A DNA stretch of 64,000 bases. Origin: Collinsella aerofaciens. GTDB lineage: Bacteria > Actinomycetota > Coriobacteriia > Coriobacteriales > Coriobacteriaceae. The notes beneath the pieces are model-generated. The model saw only the letters and a list, made by a program, of their open reading frames with translations. It had not been told where the DNA came from and searched no databases. Position 1 is the stretch's first letter. The number at the start of each line of letters is the position of its first letter. Below, piece by piece: positions 1-8,490 of this stretch. The stretch is from assembly GCF_015554145.1 (NCBI RefSeq), contig NZ_JADNHZ010000006.1, positions 1 to 64,000 of the forward strand, read 5' to 3'. The translations under genes were made by a program, and so were the position numbers.

Positions 1-45
1 GGGGCTATTTCCGCGTTGCGCTAGCTGCGGAAACGCGGGGTCCGT

Positions 46-2322
46 TCAGGCTGTTGCGCTGAGATTGAAAATCAACCGTCCCTCTTTTTTCAAAATGTCG
101 CGCACCTCGTTCTTAGTAATCGGCTTTTCAAACAACGAAAGCAAAGCGAACGAAAAATCATTAACCGCACACATTCTATGGGTGGCACAACTCAGCAGTA
201 CTCTTAACCCCTCTTTTGAGCGTCCGACTTCTTTAACAAACGAACTTTTAACCAATTGAAAACCGTTATCGTGCATTACATAATCGGCATCGATATTTGT
301 ATTCAGCAATCCATAATGCAACAGTTCTTCTATCGCCCTTGTCAGCTCGAGGTCGCCCTGATCAAGAATAAGAGAAATGCTACAATCGGCCTCCAATAAA
401 CGGGCCAACTTAAGGTATACCAACTGGGAAACAGCATAGACATGATGGTATTCAGAATTATAGAAGTAGGCAAATGGCTCAACGAGCACGACAGAGGTCT
501 TGGAATCCAGCCAGATTCGATCAGCTGGATTTAGACTAGTTAGCCGTCGCTTTACTTTGGTCAAATGTCCCTTATACCTGACAGCGTGAATAGAATCTAG
601 GATCCAGGTCACCTCTGAAATATGAAGCCGCTGGGGCAAGTCAATTGTGTCGCTACCGTTTATGACCTCTTGCATATAAAAATCAATATGATGCTCATCA
701 GATAAGGATTTTGCTTCATTTAAAGTTAAACCAGTGCCTGAAACATAATCCACTTCGAGGCGCAAATCCTCATATTGGGACTTCGGCATTACAGAGACAC
801 CATACTTATCGGGATGATTCCAAACATCCGACCCCATAACGAGACCAAAATTCGTAAATCCTCTCGTGGAATATGGAACACCACATACCTGTTTTGAATA
901 ATTCAAAACATTCTCTGTATAAGCTAAGGTGTTCAGAGCCTCTTCTTTAGTTTCGGTCGGAAAGCCAATCATAAAAAATAGATGAACAGGAATACCCGCA
1001 TTGAGACAATCATGGACATTGCGATCAATCCAATCAACTCTCGTGTTCTTCTTCATTAGATCAAGAACTCTTTGGTTGTATGACTCGAGGCCAAACTGAA
1101 TCTGCCTACATCCACTTTGGTATATCTTGTTAAAAACTTCTGTACTTAGGGTTGGAGAGAACCTCGTTTCTCCATGCCAGAAAAACGTTTTTCCCGATGC
1201 GTTTATTTCATCCGCGAGTTGCTCCATTCTTTTGCCTTCGAATGTTTCATCCACAAAAGAGAAAACTCTCGTGCCGTATTTTTCATTTAACCGACACATT
1301 ATTTCAAATACTCTCGATATAGGCATCTTTCGGTAACAACCACCGGTAGCACCGGGAATGGTGCAGAAGGCGCAATGATTAAAACACTGCCTAGAGGAAT
1401 AAACCGGCAATATTAACTCAGGCATGAAGTATTTAGAAAGGGCGAAGCCATCGAAATCGGGAACTGTATCGTTGATAAATGTTTGCTCAATCCGATGGTT
1501 TTTATATATCTTTCCACCTTTAGCATGGCAAAGGTTTGGAACACAGTCGAGATTGTCATCACCAGAGTCAAGAGCCTCAAGAAGACGTGCAAGCGGCTCT
1601 TCGCCGTCATACATCATTATCGAATCAATGTATTCAAAAAAGGGATGCCATTCTTTCATGCAGTCATCTGCTAAACGAGTAATGTAATTGCCGCCCAATG
1701 AGACGTGTTTAACAGATGGACATTCTTCCTTAATCAGTTTCGCTAACGTAACTGCAGAAATCAATTGGAAACAGCCGCTCACCGAAATCCCAATAAACTC
1801 GAATTTTTCCCTCTGAATACGCTTAAGAAAGGCAGTTTCATAGAAGGAAATAAACGGATTATGCAAGGTATCCGCAAGCGATTTCATTATTTCTGGTGTC
1901 GAATAATAATCATAGGGCAGATCTATGGAGTTGAACGTGTATTTAACTCCATATGAGACGTGATTTATGATATAGAGTGCATTTCTAAAAATGTTTTCAG
2001 CATATTGTCTTTCTTTTAGATTAAAGTATCTCTTCGATCTGAAAATATCTTTTGCCTCGTCAACATTAAGTGCCGACTTTTGTATCAACTCGATTGTTAA
2101 TTGAACATTCGAACTAAACGAATCCTTTGATTCCCGATACCTTTTACAGCACTCTTCGACATGTCTAAAAGATAGGAGGTCATCGTAAAATTCCACGTTT
2201 AAGTCAACAATGTCAACTTTGTATTGTTCAACCTCTTGAAGATATGACTTCAAAACAGGCAAGGCAAGATACGGCCCCACTGGACTCCATCCTGGGGGAA
2301 ATACTAAAAGCGTTTTAGGCAT
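46..2322 (-). CDS. B12-binding-type radical SAM protein, probable peptide/natural-product maturase
   Basis: A 758-aa protein. The N-terminal ~210 residues have the layout of a cobalamin-binding Rossmann domain (LLVFPPGWSPVGPYLALPVL start, VSLGGNYITR near 207). The radical SAM core follows, with the 4Fe-4S motif CxxxCxxC at C313, C317 and C320. The C-terminal ~150 residues hold two weakly PqqD/winged-helix-like stretches (around 625-680 and 710-750), which in RiPP maturases can bind a leader peptide; this last point is inference. The stop of the upstream MFS half lies only 7 bases away, so the genes are probably one operon. No precursor peptide was recognised. Composition is clearly more AT-rich than the rest of the window, which suggests acquisition by transfer. 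The radical SAM class is secure; the substrate is unknown. Confidence 0.85.
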   Translation of the reverse strand: MPKTLLVFPPGWSPVGPYLALPVLKSYLQEVEQYKVDIVDLNVEFYDDLLSFRHVEECCKRYRESKDSFSSNVQLTIELIQKSALNVDEAKDIFRSKRYFNLKERQYAENIFRNALYIINHVSYGVKYTFNSIDLPYDYYSTPEIMKSLADTLHNPFISFYETAFLKRIQREKFEFIGISVSGCFQLISAVTLAKLIKEECPSVKHVSLGGNYITRLADDCMKEWHPFFEYIDSIMMYDGEEPLARLLEALDSGDDNLDCVPNLCHAKGGKIYKNHRIEQTFINDTVPDFDGFALSKYFMPELILPVYSSRQCFNHCAFCTIPGATGGCYRKMPISRVFEIMCRLNEKYGTRVFSFVDETFEGKRMEQLADEINASGKTFFWHGETRFSPTLSTEVFNKIYQSGCRQIQFGLESYNQRVLDLMKKNTRVDWIDRNVHDCLNAGIPVHLFFMIGFPTETKEEALNTLAYTENVLNYSKQVCGVPYSTRGFTNFGLVMGSDVWNHPDKYGVSVMPKSQYEDLRLEVDYVSGTGLTLNEAKSLSDEHHIDFYMQEVINGSDTIDLPQRLHISEVTWILDSIHAVRYKGHLTKVKRRLTSLNPADRIWLDSKTSVVLVEPFAYFYNSEYHHVYAVSQLVYLKLARLLEADCSISLILDQGDLELTRAIEELLHYGLLNTNIDADYVMHDNGFQLVKSSFVKEVGRSKEGLRVLLSCATHRMCAVNDFSFALLSLFEKPITKNEVRDILKKEGRLIFNLSATA

Positions 2323-2329
2323 ATCAACG

Positions 2330-2920
2330 TCACATCTTTCGCAAATAATTCAATTGAAACACAACTACCATCATAATTGAAAATACACCAAGTCCTGTAA
2401 CGAGAATTGAGAACATCGCGATGCTCGTGAACAGCGAAACAAGAAGTGTTGAAATAACAACAGCAACCGATTGCAAAGACTCCCTAATTGAAAACAGGCT
2501 TATCGATTCAGATCCGTCTCTCGCCAAATCCTGCAGCGATGTTATGAGAAGCACATCTTGAATGGCGTTTCCGGCACCGACGATAAAAAGGAAAATAAAC
2601 GATATCCCAGACGCATAGCGATAGCCAAACGCCAGATACGCACCGAGCGCAAGATACGTCACAAAACAATATGATTTAACGCAATCGGAACCACTGATTA
2701 AACGACCATATATTGTATTTCCGAACAACAGTCCGATTGTAAGACTACTCTGAAGGAATCCGTATTGTATCGATGACGAGTCAAATTGCAATTGCGCTAT
2801 AGCTGGCAAAAGAGAATTCAGAGAGCCGAATGCCACGCCACTAGAAATATCGATTAATAGGAAACCAATTGCCAAGTGCTTCGCGCTAAGATCACTAAAT
2901 GCAGTCCTGTTTTTTTTCAT
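2330..2920 (-). CDS. MFS transporter, C-terminal half (separate frame)
   Basis: This 196-aa product has about six membrane segments, such as IGFLLIDISSG and the FSIMMVVVFQLNYL end, and matches the second half of a major facilitator. It begins with ATG inside an A8 tract, 26 bases before the N-terminal half ends. The downstream frame is +1 relative to the upstream one, and seven instead of eight A residues would join both halves into a normal ~404-aa transporter. A weak AGAGGG precedes the internal ATG, so reinitiation is possible. The alternatives are a true frameshift mutation, transcriptional slippage on the A tract, or a sequencing error. The AT-rich setting and operon position suggest export of the radical SAM product, but this is inference. 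Confidence 0.75.
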   Translation of the reverse strand: MKKNRTAFSDLSAKHLAIGFLLIDISSGVAFGSLNSLLPAIAQLQFDSSSIQYGFLQSSLTIGLLFGNTIYGRLISGSDCVKSYCFVTYLALGAYLAFGYRYASGISFIFLFIVGAGNAIQDVLLITSLQDLARDGSESISLFSIRESLQSVAVVISTLLVSLFTSIAMFSILVTGLGVFSIMMVVVFQLNYLRKM

Positions 2921-3518
2921 TTTTGCTTATTCCCTCTTTATCATTAACCTCGATAACCGACGGAACATCTCGCAGCAACCAGAACGACGCGGCAAAAGAA
3001 AGCGCGTCTAATGCAAGAACAGCCTCCGCCCCAAATTGAGCGACAACAAAACCGCCGGCAACTGGCCCCAGAACCATCATCAAATTCTGCAGGAACCCAA
3101 ACGAATTATTAATTACGTCGCGATTGATACTATTCGTATTGGCTCTTAACAACGAGTAAAAGCAGGGCATTTCTACCGTTCGGCAAAGCGATACCGCGCA
3201 CGTAATAGCAAACATACTCCATTTACTATCAACAAAAATATAGCAAACGAATAATCCCGCGCGAATTAAGTCTGCCAATCTCATGGCCTGCAGTGTCCCG
3301 ATACCCATCTTCTGAGGCAGCTGCGCGAGCGCAACTGAAAACAGAGAGGGGGCAAATCTGCAGCAGACCATCAAAGCAGTTGCAGAAACATCGTGAGTTA
3401 CCTCGTAAATCAGCATTGGCAAAGCAATATTCGCACACCAATTGCCTATTTCGCTTATCCCTCTAGCAATATATAGGACCCGAACCGGACGGCTAGCTCT
3501 CAATACCGTGAACATCAC
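2895..3518 (-). CDS. MFS transporter, N-terminal half (frame broken at A8 tract)
   Basis: This 207-aa product covers the first six membrane segments of a major facilitator: LYIARGISEIGNW near the start, a basic cytoplasmic loop (QKMGIG), and GPVAGGFVVAQFG in segment five. The frame ends shortly after a run of lysines encoded by the A8 tract near 2908-2917, where the C-terminal half continues in another frame. Its start overlaps the end of the DUF2087 gene by 26 bases, which suggests translational coupling. Transporters of this kind beside radical SAM maturases often export the mature product; no substrate can be read here. Whether the intact protein is made depends on the homopolymer length in the living population. 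Confidence 0.75.
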   Translation of the reverse strand: MMFTVLRASRPVRVLYIARGISEIGNWCANIALPMLIYEVTHDVSATALMVCCRFAPSLFSVALAQLPQKMGIGTLQAMRLADLIRAGLFVCYIFVDSKWSMFAITCAVSLCRTVEMPCFYSLLRANTNSINRDVINNSFGFLQNLMMVLGPVAGGFVVAQFGAEAVLALDALSFAASFWLLRDVPSVIEVNDKEGISKNEKKQDCI

Positions 3519-3774
3519 GATTAACCTCGTATTTCAGGCCTCGTTCATCCCTTAATAGGAATCCATAATCAACCAAGTACCGCCTCAACACGGCATAATC
3601 AGGATAGAGCTGTGACAGCACACGATTAACCTGAAGCTCCGTATAACTTGTATTTAATTCAAAGAAAGAGACGGCCCATAGCAGCATGATTCTTTTATAG
3701 CTTTCCTTTTTTGGAATTGAAACCAGCTCGCCATTCTTGAGAAATCGTTTTTTAAAGTCTATTAGCTCATCCAT
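3493..3774 (-). CDS. DUF2087 domain protein
   Basis: A 93-aa protein that is essentially one DUF2087 domain. Visible features are FKKRFLKNGELVSIPKK at the start, an Arg-rich KRIMLLWA helix, YTELQVNRVL, and the closing LRRYLVDYGFLLRD typical of the family. DUF2087 domains are small winged-helix-like modules, often fused to ArsR or acetyltransferase domains; their biochemical role is not established. The start is supported by GGAGG 7-9 bases upstream. It is probably the first gene of the operon with the MFS halves and the radical SAM gene, and a regulatory role would fit that place. The family call is firm and the function open. Confidence 0.8.
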   Translation of the reverse strand: MDELIDFKKRFLKNGELVSIPKKESYKRIMLLWAVSFFELNTSYTELQVNRVLSQLYPDYAVLRRYLVDYGFLLRDERGLKYEVNRDVHGIES

Positions 3775-3874
3775 TCACATCCTCCATTTCATACGCATTT
3801 AATACTAAAAATGCATACGCTTTAGGTCATCGCATTCAGCTTCTTTATTCGAACTAAACTCGAACTAATCTAAA

Positions 3875-4093
3875 TTATTTGCTCAGACACTCTTCGAAAG
3901 CTCGTTTTTCACTCTGAGTAAAATGCCCTTCCCAGTCAGTCCACGAACAGGAAGGCAACTCACAACGAGCGGAGTCGAAGCCCTCTGCCGTCGGTCGCTC
4001 AAAATGCACGATAACCTTTTCAATATCGCCATCTGTAATCAGGTCAGAATGAATGACCTCGGTTCCATCTTCGAATGTCATATACGGGTACAT
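3875..4093 (-). CDS. Small conserved protein of unknown function
   Basis: A 72-aa acidic protein (starts MYPYMTFEDGTEV; core VHFERPTAEGFDSARCELPS). I recognise this as a small family found in many Firmicutes and Actinobacteria, without a known function. The open frame extends further upstream, but the ATG at 4093 is preceded by GAGGTG about 10 bases away and fits family starts. It lies on the same strand as the radical SAM block, 100 bases ahead of the DUF2087 gene, so it could be part of the same acquired segment. It has no leader/core features of a modified peptide precursor. Confidence 0.65.
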   Translation of the reverse strand: MYPYMTFEDGTEVIHSDLITDGDIEKVIVHFERPTAEGFDSARCELPSCSWTDWEGHFTQSEKRAFEECLSK

Positions 4094-4267
4094 CACGTAA
4101 ACCACCTCGCAAACATAAATCCAGTTTAGCATCAAGCTATTGCACCAAAGACAGCAGGCCCCCTTGATGAGTTGATGGTATCTGTTAATTGTCACGTATG
4201 ATTCACATCTGGTGGGTACCCTGATGGCTACACGAAACGAAGCAGATTTACACCGGGAGGACCCCGT

Positions 4268-5212
4268 ATGACAACCAAGTACACCGACGCGCCGCGCACG
4301 CGCGTCATGACGCCGGCATCGCTCAACAACGGCGTGCACGAGAACCATTCCATCGGACAGACCATGGCCATCGCGCCCAAAAAGGGCCTGTTCGATGACA
4401 TTTCCATTCCCCAGATCATCGCCGGCGCCGCAGCTGCCGCCACGAGCGTGGCGCTTGCCTCCAAGATTGGTATCGCTGGTTCAGTAATTGGTGCCGCCGT
4501 GAGCTCGGTCATCACCGTTGTGTCCTCGCAGGTCTACCGCCACTTTATCTCTGCCAGCGCCGAAGCCCTCAAAGGTACGCACGCCGCCGTCGACTACCCC
4601 GCCGGCGCCTATGAGCCCGTTGAGCTTAATGCCGAGGAGCACCTGGGCGGCGCCGCGACTACGCAGGAGATGCGTCAGGTCGCGGGACGCGCGACCACGG
4701 CGCGCGTCGCCCCCAACAGCCTGCGCGCCAAGGCGGCGGAAGAGCGCAGCCAGACGCAAAAGAAGGTCATCATCTTCTCGATCGCCATCGCCATCGTCGC
4801 GGTTATCGCCTGCGCCGGCGCCATCCTTATAACCACCGCCGGTGAGGGTCTGGGCGAGCGCCCCGAGCCAATCCTTTCGTCGCGCACGACCGAGCAAGAC
4901 GCGGACAGCGCCGGCCAATCGCAAAGCCAGCAGAACGACTCACAGGCCAACTCCGCACCCACCGATTCTTCCTCGACCACCCCTGATCAGTCGCAAGGCA
5001 CCGATTCCTCTTCGAACAGCGGCGGCACACAATCCGGAACGACCGACTCCAGCCAAACGACCGACGGCTCTCAGCAGAGCACGGGTGACCAGACGAGCGG
5101 CAATGCATCGGGCACGGGCTCAACCGACAACAGCAACACAAACAGCTCGAGCGGAACCGCATCCGGCACGGCATCCGACAGCTCGAGCCAAGGCACGACA
5201 TCGGGCAACTAA
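4268..5212 (+). CDS. Membrane protein with Ser/Thr/Gln-rich C-terminal tail, function unknown
   Basis: A 314-aa protein. Residues ~35-75 form an Ala/Gly-rich hydrophobic stretch (IIAGAAAAATSVALAS and beyond). One clear membrane helix lies at about 167-192 (VIIFSIAIAIVAVIACAGAI). From ~200 to the end the protein is low complexity, dominated by S, T, G, Q, N and D. This organisation suggests an inner-facing N-terminus and a long disordered outer tail, possibly a wall-spanning linker. GGGAGGA lies just upstream of the ATG at 4268. No catalytic motif is visible and I do not recognise the family. A strong hairpin terminator follows. Confidence 0.75.
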   Translation: MTTKYTDAPRTRVMTPASLNNGVHENHSIGQTMAIAPKKGLFDDISIPQIIAGAAAAATSVALASKIGIAGSVIGAAVSSVITVVSSQVYRHFISASAEALKGTHAAVDYPAGAYEPVELNAEEHLGGAATTQEMRQVAGRATTARVAPNSLRAKAAEERSQTQKKVIIFSIAIAIVAVIACAGAILITTAGEGLGERPEPILSSRTTEQDADSAGQSQSQQNDSQANSAPTDSSSTTPDQSQGTDSSSNSGGTQSGTTDSSQTTDGSQQSTGDQTSGNASGTGSTDNSNTNSSSGTASGTASDSSSQGTTSGN

Positions 5213-5246
5213 GCACGATCGCCTCTCACAGATAACCGACCTGTAT

Positions 5247-5280
5247 AACGGGCGCGAACCGGCAACGGTCGCGCCCGTTT
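5247..5280 (+). terminator. Rho-independent terminator
   Basis: AACGGGCGCGA pairs with TCGCGCCCGTT around an 11-base loop, and the T-containing tail GTTTGCTTT follows. It sits 35 bases after the stop of the Ser/Thr-rich membrane protein. Confidence 0.75.
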
Positions 5281-5350
5281 GCTTTGGGCGCCGAGGTGGC
5301 AAGCCCTGCGCGATGGTAAGATGCTTTGGTGTGTAAAGAGGAGATTTGCC

Positions 5351-6658
5351 ATGAGCAAGACAATAGTTAAGCCCACGCTATCGCTGGGCAACCACATCTA
5401 TCTGTATCGCCTGCTGCGCGATGCGATTGGATGCGGCAAGCAAACGTTTATGACACAGGTCGAGGAGACACTCGCCGCTGGCGATATGACCGCTTATGAC
5501 CTGGGCTTCGAGTCCACGCGCGAGCTGCTCGAGGAACTCGACGACTGCATTAAGCTGACCGTCTTTAAGGGCGGACGTCTGTATGCCACCGTCATCGCCA
5601 ATGAGGCCTGGGATGCTGCCCTTGCCAAGGGCGAGGACAAGCCCAAGGCCGCCAAGGGCGCCAAGCAGTCCTACAAAAAGAAAAAGCGCGGCGAGAAGGA
5701 CCTGAAGGCCGTGCGTCCCAAGCACGTTAAGCGTCCCGAGCCCGAGTCCGTGGCCGAAGTCGCTCCGGAGCCCGAGCCCGAGGTAGAGGCTGAAGTCACT
5801 GCTGAAGTAACGGCAGAGGTCGAAACTGAAATCGCTGCCACGACCGAGCCCGAAGTCATGGCTGAGCAGGAAGCCGCCGTTGAGCTCAACGAGGTTCCCA
5901 AGTCGAAAGCCGAAGAAACCGCCGGCCAACCCGAGACGCCTGCGTTCCAAAACAGCGATGTCTTTGGCGACAACGCCGAGGACGACCAGTCCGACGAGCC
6001 CGCGAATCAAGACGCTACCGAGGCGACGCCGGAACCCGAGACGCCGCAGCCCGCCATCTCGCTCACGGTTGTCTATGACCCCGAGAACGCCAACGCCGGC
6101 ATCACCACCATGGTATCCACGCCGGTCGAGGCCAAGCCGAACGTCGAGGCAGAGGACACTCCGCAGGCCGGTGCCAAAACCGGGACCGAAGACACGTCCA
6201 TCTCCGTGGAACCGACAGATTCCATAGCTAAGCCAGAAGCGGCATCTGAGTCTGCACCTGTCATTGAGTCCGCATCCGCACCCGCCTGTGACCAGGCTCC
6301 CACACCTGCACCGACTCCGGTCCCCAATTCAGCACCGGCCCCCGCTCCCGCAGCACCGACCATCCCCGGGGACTTCCCCATCGATTTCGCGACCGAGGTC
6401 TTCTGCCCTAGTCCGCTGCTGCACCAGCTGTCGACTTATCTCCCCTACGGCGCCGACACCCTCGGCATCGTCGGCGAGTACTACTGGATCGCTCGCGAGC
6501 GCGGTACCATCGAGGCTGGCCGTAACCGCGCGAGCTTCCCCCTGCGCTACACACAGGCCGGCAAACGCCACGAAGTCACCGTACGCATTCGCCGCAACAC
6601 CACCGGCGGCCTCGGAGCCACCTGGGCCATCGACAAGGTCGAAGCCCCGGTCGAGTAA
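5351..6658 (+). CDS. Unknown protein with acidic Pro/Glu/Ala-rich linker
   Basis: A 435-aa protein in three parts. Residues 1-~95 form a compact folded domain (HIYLYRLLRDAIGCGKQTF ... LLEELDDCIKLTVFKGGRLY) that recalls a winged-helix OST-HTH/LOTUS fold; that likeness is by eye only. Next come a Lys-rich patch (KKKKRGEK near 115) and a ~200-residue acidic linker rich in E, P, A and V repeats. Residues ~345-435 form a second folded domain (FPIDFATEVF, YYWIARERGTIEAG). AGAGGAGA lies 5 bases before ATG 5351; the open frame extends upstream but without a better start. If the N-domain is LOTUS-like it could bind RNA, but this is speculative. Confidence 0.75.
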   Translation: MSKTIVKPTLSLGNHIYLYRLLRDAIGCGKQTFMTQVEETLAAGDMTAYDLGFESTRELLEELDDCIKLTVFKGGRLYATVIANEAWDAALAKGEDKPKAAKGAKQSYKKKKRGEKDLKAVRPKHVKRPEPESVAEVAPEPEPEVEAEVTAEVTAEVETEIAATTEPEVMAEQEAAVELNEVPKSKAEETAGQPETPAFQNSDVFGDNAEDDQSDEPANQDATEATPEPETPQPAISLTVVYDPENANAGITTMVSTPVEAKPNVEAEDTPQAGAKTGTEDTSISVEPTDSIAKPEAASESAPVIESASAPACDQAPTPAPTPVPNSAPAPAPAAPTIPGDFPIDFATEVFCPSPLLHQLSTYLPYGADTLGIVGEYYWIARERGTIEAGRNRASFPLRYTQAGKRHEVTVRIRRNTTGGLGATWAIDKVEAPVE

Positions 6659-6660
6659 AA

Positions 6661-6701
6661 AACGGCCTCGGATAGCCAATTGACCATCCGAGGCCGTTTG
6701 A
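6661..6701 (+). terminator. Rho-independent terminator (bidirectional)
   Basis: A 13-bp stem (AACGGCCTCGGAT / ATCCGAGGCCGTT) starts 3 bases after the stop of the linker protein. It has T-rich flank on the + side and A-rich flank for the - side, so it can also end the converging lipoprotein gene. Confidence 0.85.
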
Positions 6702-6712
6702 ATTCAGGCCTT

Positions 6713-7105
6713 TTAGTTGTCATCGGCGCATATAGACACCAGAGAAGCAAGCTCATCCTCAAGTTGCGGAGCAAAGTATCTAAAAGAAACCTGCGCTCCA
6801 GTCGGTATCGACTCAATCATATTCGCAGCATTATCTGAAACTCGGTACGATGCAGTTTCACCTGTCTTCAAATCCTCTATTGAGCAGACAGCGTCTTCAG
6901 CATCAATCGACCTAAGCACGCCTTCTCCTTGTAACATCACATCGGCATGCCCGCCAGCTATTTCTAATGAACCTGAGTCTGTCGCAGTCACTTCTCCGGA
7001 ACCTCCGCGCGATATCTCTTCCTTTGTTGAACAGCCCACCAATGAAGCCATCAGCACCAAAGACAGAGCTAGACGAATCGCCCTACTTCGAAAAAGTCGT
7101 TCCAT
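6713..7105 (-). CDS. Putative lipoprotein
   Basis: With the start at 7105 the product is ~130 aa. It has a lipoprotein signal peptide: basic MERLFRSRAIR, a hydrophobic stretch LALSLVLMAS, and lipobox LVGC with the lipidated Cys at 25. The mature part is small and acidic, with a late Cys pair (SICADDN end, AVCSIEDL). In-frame ATGs at 7132 and 7117 would only lengthen the basic leader; none has a strong ribosome site. The gene overlaps the 3' end of the Tat-exported peptidase gene, so the two are coupled. Function unknown; being anchored outside the membrane next to a secreted peptidase, it may assist or inhibit it (inference). Confidence 0.7.
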   Translation of the reverse strand: MERLFRSRAIRLALSLVLMASLVGCSTKEEISRGGSGEVTATDSGSLEIAGGHADVMLQGEGVLRSIDAEDAVCSIEDLKTGETASYRVSDNAANMIESIPTGAQVSFRYFAPQLEDELASLVSICADDN

Positions 7106-8210
7106 AAGTCCACGCATAATAGCTCTGATCATACTTCAGGAAGGATAAAGATGAATTCCAGCCGTCCGCTATGCCAATCATCTGCCTTGTCTCTCCAGTT
7201 TTCTTACCAGTAAGTGTGGCGTAAGCCTCCGCTGTTACAGAATGGGCTGATCCGTTGTACAAACTCGCATGTAAAACATTCGGTCTATTAGAGTTAATCT
7301 CATTTTGAATGCTCGCGATAGCCGGAGAGGAGACAGTGCGGGCGATAAGAGTACTTCCTCTGCTTGCGCAGTAATTTGTAAACCCCGTTGCACAGGTTGA
7401 TATCGGCGTTCCGCCCAAAACAACGCCGGGAACAGTCTGTTCTTCATCGGAAAGAGCATGGGTATTGGTGTAATTCCATATCTGCATATATTGCGAAGGG
7501 TCGCTATATAAATTGGCAATGCCATACAGTTCCGCAACGTTCGAAAAAGCTGTCACCATACAAGCATAGTGGGCAGTAAGCCTCTTAATCTCGCTTTCAT
7601 CATATGACATAAACTGAGAAATGGAACGAAATCCAGATACTGTGTAATCCTGCATTTGAGTTGCGTAAATTACGACATCGTTCCAGCTTGAAGGTTTATT
7701 CGATAAAACGACAGTGCGTCCTTCTATGGAAACAGCCGGGATTGTTCTTCCGCAATTTGTTGTTATTGAACCGTCCAAAGATTGCACACCGAATTCGAAT
7801 GGATTGATCATTACGACTGGGTTATTGAAAGAATAAGACTCAACACCAAGATCTCCTCCCCGATCCATAGGGCTGACTAAGCCGTCTCCAAAACGATATC
7901 CCGTAAGTATTTCATCATCTGAAGCATCTAAAACCAAATAGCCCGCGGCTCTATTGAATGTCACAACCGGAACAATGTAGCCAAGCGGGGACCCATCAAC
8001 GTCTACAAAAGGAATAGGGTCAGAAGGCGTATACGAAGAGCCGAGGAGTCCCTTTATATATTTATCGGCAAGCTCTTGCGCAATTTCTGAAGTAAATTGT
8101 ATCTGCTCACCATCAATATTGCCCGTCGAAGCAAAAACCTCTTTCGGACGTGCGGCTAAGGCGACAATTGAAGACGCGACAAGTTGCAGAAAACGACGAC
8201 GCGAAAGCAT
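7083..8210 (-). CDS. Tat-exported papain-like (C10/C39-type) cysteine peptidase homologue
   Basis: A 375-aa protein that starts with a twin-arginine signal (SRRRFLQ, then VASSIVALAA). Residues ~35-200 resemble the propeptide of streptopain-type peptidases (GYLVLDASDDEILTGYRF). The C-terminal part carries a candidate catalytic Cys217 (HYACMVTAF), His323 (NGSAHSVTAEAY) and Asp349/Asn352 (IADGWN), in the order expected for papain-fold peptidases. The His-containing segment is typical of C39/C10 families. An AAGAAG stretch lies just before the ATG. Base composition is lower in G+C than its neighbours. The fold assignment is by motif reading; proteolytic activity and target are unproven. Confidence 0.65.
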   Translation of the reverse strand: MLSRRRFLQLVASSIVALAARPKEVFASTGNIDGEQIQFTSEIAQELADKYIKGLLGSSYTPSDPIPFVDVDGSPLGYIVPVVTFNRAAGYLVLDASDDEILTGYRFGDGLVSPMDRGGDLGVESYSFNNPVVMINPFEFGVQSLDGSITTNCGRTIPAVSIEGRTVVLSNKPSSWNDVVIYATQMQDYTVSGFRSISQFMSYDESEIKRLTAHYACMVTAFSNVAELYGIANLYSDPSQYMQIWNYTNTHALSDEEQTVPGVVLGGTPISTCATGFTNYCASRGSTLIARTVSSPAIASIQNEINSNRPNVLHASLYNGSAHSVTAEAYATLTGKKTGETRQMIGIADGWNSSLSFLKYDQSYYAWTYGTTFSK

Positions 8211-8454
8211 ATGTTCTTCTTTCTAGAGGAGCGACTTATAAGATACTCCCATTCTATAACCTTTTTTGTAACGTTACAGCACTGGTTATATTTCAATTCG
8301 ATTTGCTTATGTCCTTGTAACCCAATACATCTTTACGTTTTAAACGGAATTAGAAAATCACTCATAGCAAAAACGGGCTTTAATCCCAAAGAGATGACTT
8401 TGATTATGAATCAAACCGGCAGTCAGGGCATAGCTGCAGTGCAATTGCTACAAG
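8211..8454. other. Intergenic region
   Basis: About 240 bases of AT-rich spacer between the peptidase start and the ettA terminator. It must hold the peptidase promoter on the - strand. I see no gene, repeat or clear operator in it. Confidence 0.5.
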
Positions 8455-8483
8455 AAAGGCCGCCCTTGCTGGCGGCCTTTCTA
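8455..8483 (-). terminator. Rho-independent terminator of ettA
   Basis: A perfect 10-bp stem AAAGGCCGCC / GGCGGCCTTT around CTTGCT. On the - strand it is followed by TTTCTTGT, just after the ettA stop. Confidence 0.8.
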
Positions 8484-8490
8484 CTTGCTA

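Noticed and set aside
1-40. Hairpin with CGCGTT/AACGCG arms as terminator of the radical SAM gene
   Set aside because: Short stem with a long loop and no T tract; too weak to call at the window edge.
3875-4093. Small protein as RiPP precursor for the radical SAM enzyme
   Set aside because: It is a conserved, evenly composed 72-aa family without a leader/core layout.
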